DNA of 49,091 nt. It comes from Bacilli bacterium (lineage in GTDB: Bacteria > Bacillota > Bacilli > Paenibacillales > KCTC-25726). A program made the position numbers and the translations under genes. How positions within the stretch are numbered: the stretch's first letter is position 1; each line of letters opens with the position of its first letter. Shown in pieces: positions 25,689-34,875 of the stretch. The DNA lies in NCBI GenBank assembly GCA_036381315.1, contig DASVDB010000094.1:1-49091 (forward strand), written 5' to 3'. The notes beneath the pieces are model-generated. The model made no database searches. It was not told the DNA's origin and worked only from the letters and a program-made list of their open reading frames with translations.

Positions 25689-27509
25689 ATGCGTGACGGC
25701 AGACTACCGGACGATTTGATTGCGGCTGTTTTAAAGCGTCACGATATCGTAGAAACGGTACGGAAATATCTGCAACTTACGAAGGCGGGCAAGTATTTTA
25801 AAGGATTATGCCCGTTTCATTCAGAGAAAACCCCGTCTTTTACGGTTTCCCCCGATAAACAGATTTTTCACTGTTTCGGTTGCGGGAAAACCGGCAGCGT
25901 CGTTACATTTATCATGGAAGTAGAAGGCTTGTCATTTGCGGAAGCGGTTCGCCATTTGGCCGCCGAAGCGGGAATTGCGACTGATTGGGCGCCGCTTGCC
26001 GCAACGGAGACGAAAGAGCAGCGGGAACAGCGCGCCATTATCGAAGGCCACGAGCTATCCGCCCACTGGTATCACTATCTCCTGAAAAATGCGAAGATTG
26101 CCAGAGCGGCTCTTCATTATTTGCGGGATCGTGGCTTCACCGACAAAATGATCGACGAATTTCAACTTGGCTACTCCCCGCCTATGCGGGACAAGCTGTA
26201 CAGCATGCTGCAAAGCAAGGAAAAAGATTTGCGGTTGATGGAAAAAGGCGGCCTGTTAACGCCTATTGAAGGCGGCGGATACGCCGACCGGTTTCGCGAC
26301 CGCATCATGTTTCCGATCCGGAATGCCCAAGGGCAAACGATCGCTTTCGCCGGAAGGGTGCTCAACCCCGAGGTGCAACCGAAATATTTGAATTCTCCGG
26401 AAACCCCGCTATTTAACAAAAGCCGAACTCTATTCAATCTCGACAAAGCAAAAAACGCAATGCGCAAATCGCAAACTTCCGTACTATTTGAAGGGTATGC
26501 CGATGTAATGAAAGCATGGGCGGCCGGGGTGGAAAACGGCGTCGCCACGATGGGAACCGCGTTAACCGAGTATCATGTCAAATTGTTAAAGCGTTATGTG
26601 CAAACCGTTATCGTCTGTTATGACGGCGATGACGCCGGTCAGGCCGCCGCGTATAAAAGCATTCCGCTTCTGCAAGCGGCCGGCCTGGAAACATTGATTG
26701 CCGTCATCCCCGGCAAAATGGATCCGGATGAATACATTACTGTGAATGGCGGTGAACGATTTAAAAGCGCAATTATCGAAAGTGCGGTACCGGCAATTAA
26801 ATTCAAATTAATTTATTTGCGGCGGAACCATATACTACAAGAAGACACGGGGAAATTAAAGTACATTGACTCGGCTCTGCGGGCAATCGCGGAACTGAAG
26901 TCTCCGACGGAACGGGAGTTTTATGTAAAGGAATTATCGGCCGAGTTCCAATTCTCCGTTGCTTCGCTTACGGAACAGTTGCATCAAATCAGGCAGGAAT
27001 TGCAAAAGAATGCGGCAATAAGGGATAAAGAGGAAAAACCGTGGAATAATGTTATGAATGACGGGAAAAGCGGGAAAAGCGCCCCGCCGCTGCTCCCTGC
27101 GTATCATGTTGCGGAAAGAAACCTGCTTTATGCGATGATGACTGACCGTGATGTTTGTCTGTATGTCCAGGAACACCTCGGCGGTCAATTCAACGTTGAA
27201 GAATATGCAGCACTGGCTGCTTATTTATATGCATTTTACGGGGAAAACCCGGAACCCGACATAAGCAAGTTCATCACCATGCTTGCGGATGAACAATTGG
27301 CGCAGGTTGCCGCCGCGATCGCCGCGTTGGAGGCTGTAGACGTCCGTCCCATTGACGAATATATAAAGGAAATCAGGAAAGTTCCGGTTTTACAGCAACT
27401 GAAGGCCAAAGAGGAAATGGCGCTGACAGCGAGCCGCACCGGGAATTCCATAGAGGCAGCCCGTATCTTTAACGAAATCGTATTATTAAAAAGGGAGCTT
27501 GATTCATAA
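25689..27509 (+). CDS. dnaG: DNA primase DnaG
   Basis: DnaG makes RNA primers for replication. The 606-residue protein has the N-terminal CHC2 zinc finger (C41, H44, C62, C65). The TOPRIM catalytic domain has the [10 protein letters not shown] glutamate and the DGDDAGQAA aspartates. A C-terminal helicase-interaction domain follows. I chose the ATG at 25689, which has GGGAT about ten bases upstream; the GTG at 25680 would add three residues. Some stretches (26740-27050) are richer in A and T than neighbouring genes, with no break in the frame. The sigA gene begins 67 bases downstream. Confidence 0.96.
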   Translation: MRDGRLPDDLIAAVLKRHDIVETVRKYLQLTKAGKYFKGLCPFHSEKTPSFTVSPDKQIFHCFGCGKTGSVVTFIMEVEGLSFAEAVRHLAAEAGIATDWAPLAATETKEQREQRAIIEGHELSAHWYHYLLKNAKIARAALHYLRDRGFTDKMIDEFQLGYSPPMRDKLYSMLQSKEKDLRLMEKGGLLTPIEGGGYADRFRDRIMFPIRNAQGQTIAFAGRVLNPEVQPKYLNSPETPLFNKSRTLFNLDKAKNAMRKSQTSVLFEGYADVMKAWAAGVENGVATMGTALTEYHVKLLKRYVQTVIVCYDGDDAGQAAAYKSIPLLQAAGLETLIAVIPGKMDPDEYITVNGGERFKSAIIESAVPAIKFKLIYLRRNHILQEDTGKLKYIDSALRAIAELKSPTEREFYVKELSAEFQFSVASLTEQLHQIRQELQKNAAIRDKEEKPWNNVMNDGKSGKSAPPLLPAYHVAERNLLYAMMTDRDVCLYVQEHLGGQFNVEEYAALAAYLYAFYGENPEPDISKFITMLADEQLAQVAAAIAALEAVDVRPIDEYIKEIRKVPVLQQLKAKEEMALTASRTGNSIEAARIFNEIVLLKRELDS

Positions 27510-27576
27510 TATGGAAATTCCCGAAATTGAAACCAGAAACGAATCGGATGGGCGTCCAGGGAGGAGGAAGATAACC

Positions 27577-28698
27577 ATGGCGAATGACCAGCATGCAGAA
27601 ACAGAACACGAAATGACGCTGGAACAAATGAAAGAGCAATTGATTGAACAGGGCAAAAAACGTTCTTCGCTGACGTATAAAGAAATTATGGATAAGCTTA
27701 GCCCTTTCGAACAAGACGCGGAGCAAATCGAGGAATTTTTCGACCAGCTTGCGGATTTGGAAATCGATGTCGTCAATGAAAACGACGAAGATTTGCCCTT
27801 GCACGCCAACGAACATAGAGAAGCGGAAGACTTGAATTTCGACGATGATTTGGCTCTTCCTCCCGGCGTTAAAATCAATGACCCGGTTCGCATGTATCTG
27901 AAAGAAATCGGGCGCGTCCCGTTATTGTCAGCCGATGAAGAAGTGAAATTGGCCAACCTGATTGAACAGGGAGACGAGGAAGCAAAGCGCCGCCTCGCGG
28001 AAGCGAACCTTCGCCTTGTCGTAAGCATCGCCAAACGCTATGTCGGGCGCGGGATGCTGTTTTTGGACCTTATCCAGGAAGGCAACATGGGTTTGATCAA
28101 AGCGGTGGAAAAGTTTGATTACCGGAAGGGATTCAAATTCAGCACGTACGCAACCTGGTGGATTCGGCAGGCAATCACGCGGGCCATCGCCGACCAGGCA
28201 AGGACGATTCGGATTCCGGTGCATATGGTGGAAACGATCAACAAGTTGATCCGCGTATCGCGCCAACTGCTGCAGGAATTGGGGCGCGAACCCACTCCCG
28301 AGGAAATTGCCGCGGAAATGGAGTTAAGCACGGAAAAAGTGCGGGAAATTATGAAAATCGCCCAAGAGCCCGTCTCGCTGGAAACCCCGATCGGCGAAGA
28401 AGACGATTCGCATCTCGGCGATTTTATCGAAGACCAGGAAGCGCTCGCCCCCGCCGATGCGGCCGCCTACGAATTGCTGAAAGAGCAGTTGGAAGACGTG
28501 CTGGACACGCTGACCGAACGTGAAGAAAACGTGCTGCGGCTGCGGTTCGGTTTGGATGACGGGCGGACAAGAACGCTGGAAGAAGTCGGCAAAGTTTTTG
28601 GCGTTACGCGCGAGCGGATTCGCCAAATCGAGGCGAAAGCTTTGCGCAAGCTGCGCCATCCAAGCCGCAGCAAACGGCTGAAAGATTTTCTTGAATAA
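27577..28698 (+). CDS. sigA: Primary sigma factor SigA (RpoD)
   Basis: SigA directs RNA polymerase to housekeeping promoters. The 373-residue protein has an acidic region 1.1 (residues 1 to 90), region 1.2 ([16 protein letters not shown]), and the very conserved region 2 with [20 protein letters not shown] and ATWWIRQAI. Region 3 follows, then region 4.2 with [20 protein letters not shown]. The ATG at 27577 follows GGAGGAAG and gives a normal Bacillus-type length. The frame is open upstream to 27499 but overlaps dnaG. A terminator follows 32 bases after the stop. Confidence 0.97.
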   Translation: MANDQHAETEHEMTLEQMKEQLIEQGKKRSSLTYKEIMDKLSPFEQDAEQIEEFFDQLADLEIDVVNENDEDLPLHANEHREAEDLNFDDDLALPPGVKINDPVRMYLKEIGRVPLLSADEEVKLANLIEQGDEEAKRRLAEANLRLVVSIAKRYVGRGMLFLDLIQEGNMGLIKAVEKFDYRKGFKFSTYATWWIRQAITRAIADQARTIRIPVHMVETINKLIRVSRQLLQELGREPTPEEIAAEMELSTEKVREIMKIAQEPVSLETPIGEEDDSHLGDFIEDQEALAPADAAAYELLKEQLEDVLDTLTEREENVLRLRFGLDDGRTRTLEEVGKVFGVTRERIRQIEAKALRKLRHPSRSKRLKDFLE

Positions 28699-28730
28699 GC
28701 GCGGGCGAAAACCGTAAATGCGCTACATCC

Positions 28731-28765
28731 GGGCCTTCTGCTAGTTTGCAGCTGGGCCCTTTTTT
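28731..28765 (+). terminator. Intrinsic terminator after sigA
   Basis: GGGCC pairs with GGCCC, with an inner CTGC/GCAG stem around a TAGTTT loop and small internal bulges. Six T residues follow. It ends the yqxD-dnaG-sigA transcript. Confidence 0.8.
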
Positions 28766-28803
28766 CCCCCTGTATATGTTACGATGAGATCGGGAGGAAG
28801 CTT

Positions 28804-29631
28804 ATGGAACCGGAACGAAGAAAAGTCATTGTCCGAGAAATCGAATATTGGCGCAAAAACAGGCTATTGCCTGAACAATATTGCGACTTTTTGCACAATT
28901 TGTACGCCGAGCATTCTTCAGCGGGCCCGAAAAACCGCGGTTTTGCCGCAATCGTCCGGGAAAGCAAAGGCAAAACATGGTTGATTGCCGCAGGAATAAT
29001 TGCCATAATTTCATTTTCCTTTATTAATTTTAACGCTTTTCCAATCGTATTGCAAATCGTACTGGCGGGAATTCCGGTTATCGGGCTTTCGATTCGCGGG
29101 TCCATGTTATTGCGGCGCCATCCTGTCCCCGCCAATGTGCTGATCGGGCTTTCTTCGTTTGTCACGCTTTTGGCCGGCGAATATATCGTCCGCGAACTTG
29201 ACCGCAATCCGCCGTGGGATGCTGCCCTCTATATAGCGGCCTGCGGCCTGCTTTGGGTCGCGCTGGGGATTGCGTGCGGAAGCGTGCTCTGGCATGTGAG
29301 CGGGTGGATGGCGCTTAATGTGTATTACGCATGTGTGGTCTACGCCGTTTTTTCGCCGGCGAGCGTTTGGGAAGCTGAACTTTTCTGGCTGCCTTTCGTT
29401 CTTTTGTTCGGCTGGGTCGGGCATGCTGCGGCCGGGAAAAATAAATCCGTTGGGGGCGTGTTTTCGCTGAGTGCGCTCATCTATCTGGCGATGCCGGAAA
29501 TATACGGTTTTGCCGTGCTGGGAAGCTCGGCTGCCGTACAAATCATGGCCGCCGTTAAACTGGCGGTTGTCTTTTTCTTGTTGTTTATATCGCGCAAAAA
29601 ATGGACGGGGTGGATTTCACGGCATGATTAA
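28804..29631 (+). CDS. Polytopic membrane protein of unknown function
   Basis: I do not recognise a named family. The 275-residue protein has a cytoplasmic, charged N-terminus of about 55 residues (REIEYWRKNRLLPEQYCDF) that resembles the start of DUF2157-type membrane proteins. About eight hydrophobic segments follow, from residue 58 to the end. The ATG at 28804 follows GGAGGAAG. The last eight bases overlap trmK, so the two are probably co-translated. It lies between the sigA terminator and the tRNA methyltransferase gene; no catalytic motif is visible. Confidence 0.8.
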   Translation: MEPERRKVIVREIEYWRKNRLLPEQYCDFLHNLYAEHSSAGPKNRGFAAIVRESKGKTWLIAAGIIAIISFSFINFNAFPIVLQIVLAGIPVIGLSIRGSMLLRRHPVPANVLIGLSSFVTLLAGEYIVRELDRNPPWDAALYIAACGLLWVALGIACGSVLWHVSGWMALNVYYACVVYAVFSPASVWEAELFWLPFVLLFGWVGHAAAGKNKSVGGVFSLSALIYLAMPEIYGFAVLGSSAAVQIMAAVKLAVVFFLLFISRKKWTGWISRHD

Positions 29632-30385
29632 ATTATCGGAACGTCTGGCCGCAATCGCGAGCCGCGTCCCGGCTGGAGCGGCGCTTGCCGACATCGGTTC
29701 CGACCATGCGCTTCTGCCGTGTTATTTGGCGGAACAAGGAATCGTCCGCACAGCCATTGCCGGGGAAATAAACGAGGGCCCCTATTTGGCGGCATGCGAA
29801 CAGGTGCGGCAGCATCGTTTGCAAGCGCGAATTTCCGTCCGCCGCGGCGACGGGCTTTCCGTGCTGCATACGGGGGAAGCGGACGTGGTTGTGATAGCCG
29901 GAATGGGAGGCGGCACGATCGTTCGGATTTTGGCCGACGGGAAAGAAAAGTTGGCTTACGTTCGCCGGCTTTTGCTGCAGCCCAATGCGGGCGAAAAACT
30001 GGTGCGGGAATGGTTGATTGCCCAAGGCTGGCTTTTGGCGGAAGAAACGATTTTGCTGGATGGCGGCAAAATTTATGAAGTGATTGTCGCCGATTGCCAT
30101 CCGCAGGCGCGGCGGTTGAACAGCGCGCTGCTTGCGCAAACCGGCGCGCGAATTGGCGGCGGACAGGCGGAAGATTTGGTGCTGGAGATGGGGCCGCATC
30201 TGTTGGCCGCCCCGCCGCCGGCTTTTTTCGCCAAATGGGAAGGCGAGCTGATAAAACGGGAAAAAGTAATGGCCGGACTTAAGCGCTCCATTAACCCGCA
30301 TGCGCAGCGGAAATTGGCGCTGATGAAAGAGCAAACGCGAAAAATCAGGGAGGTGCTGCAATGTTTGCAAACGGTGAAACCGTAA
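29624..30385 (+). CDS. trmK: tRNA (adenine22-N1)-methyltransferase TrmK
   Basis: TrmK methylates N1 of A22 in tRNA using SAM. The 253-residue protein starts with KLSERLAAIASRVPAGA and contains the SAM-binding motif ADIGSDHALLP, then VVIAGMGGGTIVRIL and the LLLQPNAGEKLVREWL catalytic region. All are typical of the YqfN family. The ATG at 29624 overlaps the preceding gene by eight bases. The open frame back to 29471 is overlap with that gene. The C-terminal coiled-coil-like helix overlaps nif3 by 25 bases. Position after sigA matches B. subtilis yqfN. Confidence 0.94.
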   Translation: MIKLSERLAAIASRVPAGAALADIGSDHALLPCYLAEQGIVRTAIAGEINEGPYLAACEQVRQHRLQARISVRRGDGLSVLHTGEADVVVIAGMGGGTIVRILADGKEKLAYVRRLLLQPNAGEKLVREWLIAQGWLLAEETILLDGGKIYEVIVADCHPQARRLNSALLAQTGARIGGGQAEDLVLEMGPHLLAAPPPAFFAKWEGELIKREKVMAGLKRSINPHAQRKLALMKEQTRKIREVLQCLQTVKP

Positions 30386-31476
30386 TCCAACTGTTTGAAC
30401 AATTCGCCCCCAAATATTATGCCGTACCCGATGACAGGATCGGCTTGCAGCTTGGCACCCTGCAGAAAGAAATCAAAAAAGTGCTGGTTACGCTGGATGT
30501 GACGGACGAGGTCGCGGAAGAAGCGATCGCCCTCAAGGCGGACCTTATTATCGCGCATCATGCCATCATTTTTCGCCCGCTCGTAAACCTTCGCACCGAT
30601 TTGCCCGCAGGCAGGCTATATGAAAAATTGCTCAAAGCGGATATTGCCGTTTATATCGCGCATACAAACCTGGATGTGGCCGAAGGCGGCATCAATGATT
30701 TGCTGGCGGAAGCGCTTGGACTTTCCGAAGTCAGTTGCCTGGAAGAAATCCATACGGACAAGCTGCGCAAGCTGGTGGTGTTTGTGCCCGAGGAGCATCA
30801 TGAGCGGGTAATGGATGCGATTTTCGCGGCCGGAGCGGGCTTTATCGGTCAGTACAGCCACTGCAGCTTCCATTTGCCGGGTACGGGCACGTTCAAGCCG
30901 CAAGCCGGCGCGAAACCTTACGTCGGATCGATCGGAAATATCGAAAAAGTGCGGGAAGTCAGAATTGAAACGATCGTGCCGGAGAGCCTGCAAAAGAAAG
31001 TCGTAGCCGCCATGCTGGCGGCGCATCCGTACGAAGAACCGGCCTATGATCTGTATCCGCTTGATTTGCCCGGCAAAGCGTACGGTCTTGGCCGGGTCGG
31101 GCGGTTGCCAGGCGCGGTTAAGCTTAGGGAACTTGCCGAAACGGTAAAACGGTCATTTGCCGTATCCGCGGTGCGCGTAGTCGGGGATTTGTCCCGTTCC
31201 ATCAGGAAGGTTGCCGTATTGGGCGGATCGGGCGGGCGCTATGTAAAACACGCGTTGCTGGCGGGCGCCGATGTGCTGATCACCGGCGATATCGATTACC
31301 ATACGGCGCATGATGCGCTGGCTGCCGGACTTGCCATTATCGATTGCGGACATCATGCCGAGAAAATCATGAAAGACAAAGTTGCCGGCGTGTTACGGGA
31401 AAAATTGGCGGAAAAGCAATTCGCGACGGAAATCGCCGTATCCGCGGTCAATACCGAGCCGTTTCAGTTTTTGTAA
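30361..31476 (+). CDS. Nif3-like dinuclear metal centre protein (YqfO)
   Basis: This 371-residue protein belongs to the NIF3/YqfO family, a hexameric fold with a two-metal site; related proteins include GTP cyclohydrolase-like and uncharacterised members. Metal ligands fit IIAHHAIIF (H62, H63 region), the HTNLDVAEGG aspartate and the C-terminal DCGHHAEK histidine. The central 130 to 220 region is the CutA-like insertion of the longer YqfO type. The ATG at 30361 follows GGGAGG inside trmK. Its function is not established. It ends 14 bases before the rnpB promoter. Confidence 0.9.
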   Translation: MFANGETVIQLFEQFAPKYYAVPDDRIGLQLGTLQKEIKKVLVTLDVTDEVAEEAIALKADLIIAHHAIIFRPLVNLRTDLPAGRLYEKLLKADIAVYIAHTNLDVAEGGINDLLAEALGLSEVSCLEEIHTDKLRKLVVFVPEEHHERVMDAIFAAGAGFIGQYSHCSFHLPGTGTFKPQAGAKPYVGSIGNIEKVREVRIETIVPESLQKKVVAAMLAAHPYEEPAYDLYPLDLPGKAYGLGRVGRLPGAVKLRELAETVKRSFAVSAVRVVGDLSRSIRKVAVLGGSGGRYVKHALLAGADVLITGDIDYHTAHDALAAGLAIIDCGHHAEKIMKDKVAGVLREKLAEKQFATEIAVSAVNTEPFQFL

Positions 31477-31490
31477 CCAAAAAAAAGAAC

Positions 31491-31519
31491 TTGGATGATC
31501 GCGCGCGATCTGCTATACT
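31491..31519 (+). promoter_or_regulatory. rnpB promoter with a perfect palindrome in the spacer
   Basis: TTGGAT (31491-31496) and TATACT (31514-31519) are 17 bases apart and precede rnpB by about 12 bases. The spacer contains the 14-base perfect palindrome GATCGCGCGCGATC (31497-31510), which fills almost all of it. Confidence 0.8.
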
Positions 31520-31531
31520 GGCTTTTGACGC

Positions 31532-31944
31532 GAAAAGTTTGTCGGACAATCGCCGGCATGCGCCGCAAGGCGTGTGCGGGAGGAAAGTCCGGGCTTCGCA
31601 GGGCAGGGTGCTGGATAACGTCCAGTCAGCGCGAGCTGAAGGATAGTGCCACAGAAACGGACCGCCGATGGCGCTGATGCGCACAGGCAAGGGTGGAACC
31701 GTGGTGTAAGAGACCACGAGGGAATATGGCGACTTATTCCCTGGTAAACCCCACTCGAAGCAAGACCAAAGAGGAACGCGGCGCCGCTATTGCGGCGCAG
31801 CCTTTGCCCGAGGCGCGTTCGGGTTGGTCGCTCGAGCCGTTCAGCAATGGACGGCCTAGACAGATGATTGTCGCTTCAATGGTGGGAGGGAGACCCCCGC
31901 GATACCACCGGAAGTACAGAACCCGGCTTACAGACAAACTTTTC
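31532..31944 (+). ncRNA. rnpB: RNase P RNA, bacillar (type B)
   Basis: The catalytic RNA of RNase P, which trims the 5' leader of tRNA precursors. Conserved blocks are present in order: GAGGAAAGTCCGGGCT near the 5' end, CACAGAAAC, AGGGTGGAACCGTGG followed by TAAGAGACCAC, and ACAGAACCCGGCTTA near the 3' end. The ends pair as AAAAGTTTGTC (31533-31543) with GACAAACTTTT (31933-31943), forming helix P1. The length of about 410 bases and arrangement fit the Bacillus type. It is transcribed from the promoter at 31491-31519. Exact ends are taken from the P1 pairing. Open frames across this region are not genes. Confidence 0.96.
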
Positions 31945-31963
31945 CCAAATAACCCCAAGCATG

Positions 31964-33781
31964 TTAATCCAACAACCGCTCAAAAAGCCTCGTCCAAAAA
32001 TGGACCAAAGGACGGTCGTTTCCCTGCGCCCGCTTTAACGCCCTCGCCACGTCGATTTGTCCGTATCCGTAATATTTGTCTTTTCCCGGCGCGCCAAGAT
32101 CTTGCGCGGTTTTGCGGATGATATCCATCACCTCCACATTTGATAGCTTCGGATTGGTTGAGCGGATGAGCGCCGCCAACGCGGCAACATGCGGGCTGGC
32201 CATGGAAGTTCCGGAAAGCGCGGCATAGCGGTTTTGCGGGAACGTGCTGGCAATGCTGACGCCGGGCGCGACCACGTCGATATAATCGCCGTAGTTGGAG
32301 AAAGGCGCCCGCTGTTGCGCAAAATCAATTGCCGATACCGCCAGCACTTCCGGATAAGCCGCGGGATAGCCCGGTTTTTCCGTATTGTCGTTGCCGCTTG
32401 CGGCAATCAGCACCACATCCTTGGCGAAGGCGTAGCGAATCGCATCGTGCAAAAACCGCGAGCTGGCGTAATTCCCCAGACTCATATTGATCACTTTGGC
32501 TCCGTGGTCCGCCGCCCAAATAATCCCTTGCGCAACGGAATACGTGCTGCCGGAGCCGGATTGATCCAACACTTTAACGGGCAAAATCGGGTTGCGCCAG
32601 GTCATGCCGGCGACGCCTTCCCCGTTGTTTACCACCGCCGAGATGATGCCGGCAACATGCGTGCCGTGCCCGACGTCGTCCAGCGGCGATTTTTGCTCAT
32701 CGACTACGTTGACGCCCGGCAGCAAATGTCCGCGCAAATCGGGGTGTCGCGGGTCGACGCCGGTATCGACAATGCCGACGATAACGTCTTTGCTGCCGCG
32801 GTTTACTCTCCACCCTTGTTCGGTATCCACCAACGGCAAATTCCATTGGAATTCGGAATACAAAACGTCATTCGGAACGAAAACCCCGTCGTTTTGATCG
32901 TTTGTCATATAAAAAAAATGCGGCTCGGCATATTCGACGTCCCATTGCCGGAAATATTCCAACATTTCCCGGGCGGTTTTTTTGCGGGACTCGAATACAT
33001 ACGCATACCCCAGCCTTTTTACATGCGTCGCCTGCAAATCCTGGTGAATCCGGGCCAATTGCCGCGGAGTAGGCGCGCTCCGGAATTTCACCACGACCTG
33101 GTATTGATGAAAATGGCTTGTCCGGCCGTTGTCGTCGCCCGATTTTACTTTTACGCCGCGCAGCGTGTCGGAGTCTACCGTCTCAAGCTTTTCCGCATGC
33201 CCGCCGGGCAAAGCGATAAGCCGTAAATTTTTGCGCTGATGCCGCCTTACTTCGTCGATAATATCTTGCTTGATCAGGCCGATGAGTGAAGCGTCCGCGT
33301 TGCGGGACGGCACGCCCAGCACAAAATAGGTTGCGCCGTTTAGGCGCAGCGGTTTGGATTGGTACATTTTACCCCGGTTTACGATTTCCTTTGCCCGGGA
33401 AATTTGTTTTGCGGCTTTGTTCCATTCGATCCGCCCTTCGTTCTGGACCGCTTTCACGCCTTGCGAAAAGGGCTCGTCGCGTTTGCTGTAAATGAGCATT
33501 TGCATGTGGCGATGCATGCGCAGCATATTCTCCAATTTGCGGGCAATCGTTTCTGTTCCGGAATTTTCGCCCATTTCGCTTAAAGCTTGCCGGAAATTGC
33601 GCGCGCATTGGATGCGGCACAAACGGTCCGTATGCGCCACATCTTGTTCAAGCAGCGACATTTTGCGCGAGTGTTCCGCCGTTTGCGCAATGTGCGGCCG
33701 CGGGTTGCCATTTTGCCGCGGTATGAGAATGAGGGCTACGGCCAAAGCCGCTGCCGCCAATATCCATATTTTTGTTTGCAT
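31964..33781 (-). CDS. Secreted subtilisin-like serine protease (S8 family)
   Basis: The 605-residue protein has an N-terminal signal sequence or anchor (hydrophobic residues 5 to 21). A long pro-region of about 300 residues follows, the last 70 of which look like an I9 inhibitor domain (QYQVVVKFRSAPTPRQLA). The catalytic domain carries D339 (VDTGVDP), H372 (GHGTHVAG), the AASGNDN oxyanion asparagine, and S526 (GTSMASPH). The triad is complete, so it should be active. The ATG at 33781 is the start that exposes the signal sequence; AAGGTGGG is about 13 bases upstream. A CATAATA with TGAATA 19 bases ahead on the minus strand resembles a sigma-G promoter but is one base too widely spaced. It is convergent with rnpB. 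Confidence 0.92.
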   Translation of the reverse strand: MQTKIWILAAAALAVALILIPRQNGNPRPHIAQTAEHSRKMSLLEQDVAHTDRLCRIQCARNFRQALSEMGENSGTETIARKLENMLRMHRHMQMLIYSKRDEPFSQGVKAVQNEGRIEWNKAAKQISRAKEIVNRGKMYQSKPLRLNGATYFVLGVPSRNADASLIGLIKQDIIDEVRRHQRKNLRLIALPGGHAEKLETVDSDTLRGVKVKSGDDNGRTSHFHQYQVVVKFRSAPTPRQLARIHQDLQATHVKRLGYAYVFESRKKTAREMLEYFRQWDVEYAEPHFFYMTNDQNDGVFVPNDVLYSEFQWNLPLVDTEQGWRVNRGSKDVIVGIVDTGVDPRHPDLRGHLLPGVNVVDEQKSPLDDVGHGTHVAGIISAVVNNGEGVAGMTWRNPILPVKVLDQSGSGSTYSVAQGIIWAADHGAKVINMSLGNYASSRFLHDAIRYAFAKDVVLIAASGNDNTEKPGYPAAYPEVLAVSAIDFAQQRAPFSNYGDYIDVVAPGVSIASTFPQNRYAALSGTSMASPHVAALAALIRSTNPKLSNVEVMDIIRKTAQDLGAPGKDKYYGYGQIDVARALKRAQGNDRPLVHFWTRLFERLLD

Positions 33782-33937
33782 GACGCCAATGTCCCACCTT
33801 TTTGCCTTGATATGCGCTATTATGCCGTTTAGCACGCGCATCGTATTCAGGAAACAGGATTGCCTTCTGTTATCGGAAAAAGCCGCCGGGTATATGTTGA
33901 AATTCCCTCGGGGAAACTTGACTTGGGGGTGATAAAC

Positions 33938-34144
33938 ATGCCTAAAGTCGCGTGCAGCGTTGCCAACTGCGAGTATTGGTCGCCGGGAAACAACTGTCGG
34001 GCGGATGCAATCATGATTGACATTGATCAGCATGCAAATGCGAATTATAAGGAAGAATTTGCAGGGGAACCGGAGCACCAGGATGTGGCGGAAAGCGTTT
34101 CGCACACTTGCTGCCATACGTTTAAGAAGCGAACCGCCAAGTAA
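33938..34144 (+). CDS. DUF1540 domain protein
   Basis: A 68-residue protein with a single DUF1540-like module: VACSVANCEYWSPGNNCRADAI at the N-terminus and a CC pair (about C58, C59) near the end. The cysteines suggest zinc or other metal binding, but no role is known. The ATG at 33938 follows a GGGGGTG site. It is divergent from the protease gene, with 156 bases between their start codons. Confidence 0.85.
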   Translation: MPKVACSVANCEYWSPGNNCRADAIMIDIDQHANANYKEEFAGEPEHQDVAESVSHTCCHTFKKRTAK

Positions 34145-34200
34145 GTTAAAATGAATCATTTGTGAATCATTTGCCCGGAAAATGCAGGGAGGTTGCACAC

Positions 34201-34734
34201 ATGGCTGGAAACGATGACGCAACGCGGAAAAACGGTCAAAATCAAGATGACGCGCAGTCGCGCGAGGAAAACGCGTTTGCGGAAAAAATCAACGCTTTCG
34301 GCGCGGATGCCGACTTGACCGAAGCCCGAACGTATGCGGGAACTTCTGCCGCGACGGATCCGGATGCAGCGCTTAAAAACAACGATGACTTCGATTGGGA
34401 TCCCGAGGCAACCGAATGGAGGCGGGGCTTCGCCGATACCGAGTTCGCCGCGGAAGCCGCTCCGGAACCGATTACCCGGCCGCCGGCGGCTGAACCGAAG
34501 CGTATGAACGGCAACGAGCGAAACAATCGTATCGGGAGCGCTACCCTTGGCTGGGTCGCCTTGATATTGGCGGTTGCCGCATTATTTGTCTGGCCTGCCG
34601 TATTGGGGCCCGCCGGAGCGGTGGTGGGCTTTTTCGCGTATATGCGGGGGAGCAGGGCGCTGGGAGTTTGGTCCATCGCCATCGGGCTGATCGCTTTTAT
34701 CGCTTATGTTGTCATCACGCCGTTTTACTCGTAA
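34201..34734 (+). CDS. Acidic protein with a two-helix membrane end
   Basis: I do not recognise a specific family. The 177-residue protein has a hydrophilic, acidic, alanine-rich first 115 residues, probably disordered. Two membrane helices follow at about 123 to 150 and 155 to 175, separated by a short positively charged loop (YMRGSRALG). This end resembles the DUF4190-type small membrane domain. The ATG at 34201 has GGGAGG seven bases upstream; the open frame back to 34162 has no such site. A strong terminator follows eight bases after the stop. Confidence 0.75.
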   Translation: MAGNDDATRKNGQNQDDAQSREENAFAEKINAFGADADLTEARTYAGTSAATDPDAALKNNDDFDWDPEATEWRRGFADTEFAAEAAPEPITRPPAAEPKRMNGNERNNRIGSATLGWVALILAVAALFVWPAVLGPAGAVVGFFAYMRGSRALGVWSIAIGLIAFIAYVVITPFYS

Positions 34735-34742
34735 ACACGCGC

Positions 34743-34776
34743 AAAACCCGGAAAGCCGCGAGGCTTGCCGGGTTTT
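34743..34776 (+). terminator. Strong intrinsic terminator
   Basis: AAAACCCGG pairs with CCGGGTTTT, and an inner AAGCC/GGCTT stem closes on a GCGA tetraloop. The A-run and T-run on both sides would allow it to work in both directions between this gene and the convergent permease. Confidence 0.88.
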
Positions 34777-34875
34777 CCAACGCTGCAGCAAAGGCGTCGA
34801 TTCACTCCGCATGGGGCGCTATATCCGCATTTTTGCCGTTATACGCACCGGCTCGCTCCTTACGGGTTGCGAAAC

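Noticed and set aside
31690-31701. AGGGTGGAACCG, a near match to the T-box core sequence
   Set aside because: It lies inside RNase P RNA as part of a conserved catalytic-core block, with all other rnpB blocks around it and no aminoacylation gene downstream.
31495-32121. Open frames across 31495-31677 and 31693-32121
   Set aside because: They overlap rnpB and the end of the protease gene and lack ribosome binding sites or family motifs.
32189-33226. Plus-strand 345-codon open frame antisense to the protease
   Set aside because: The codon pattern and composition are the mirror of a real GC-biased gene; the minus-strand protease has a complete catalytic triad.
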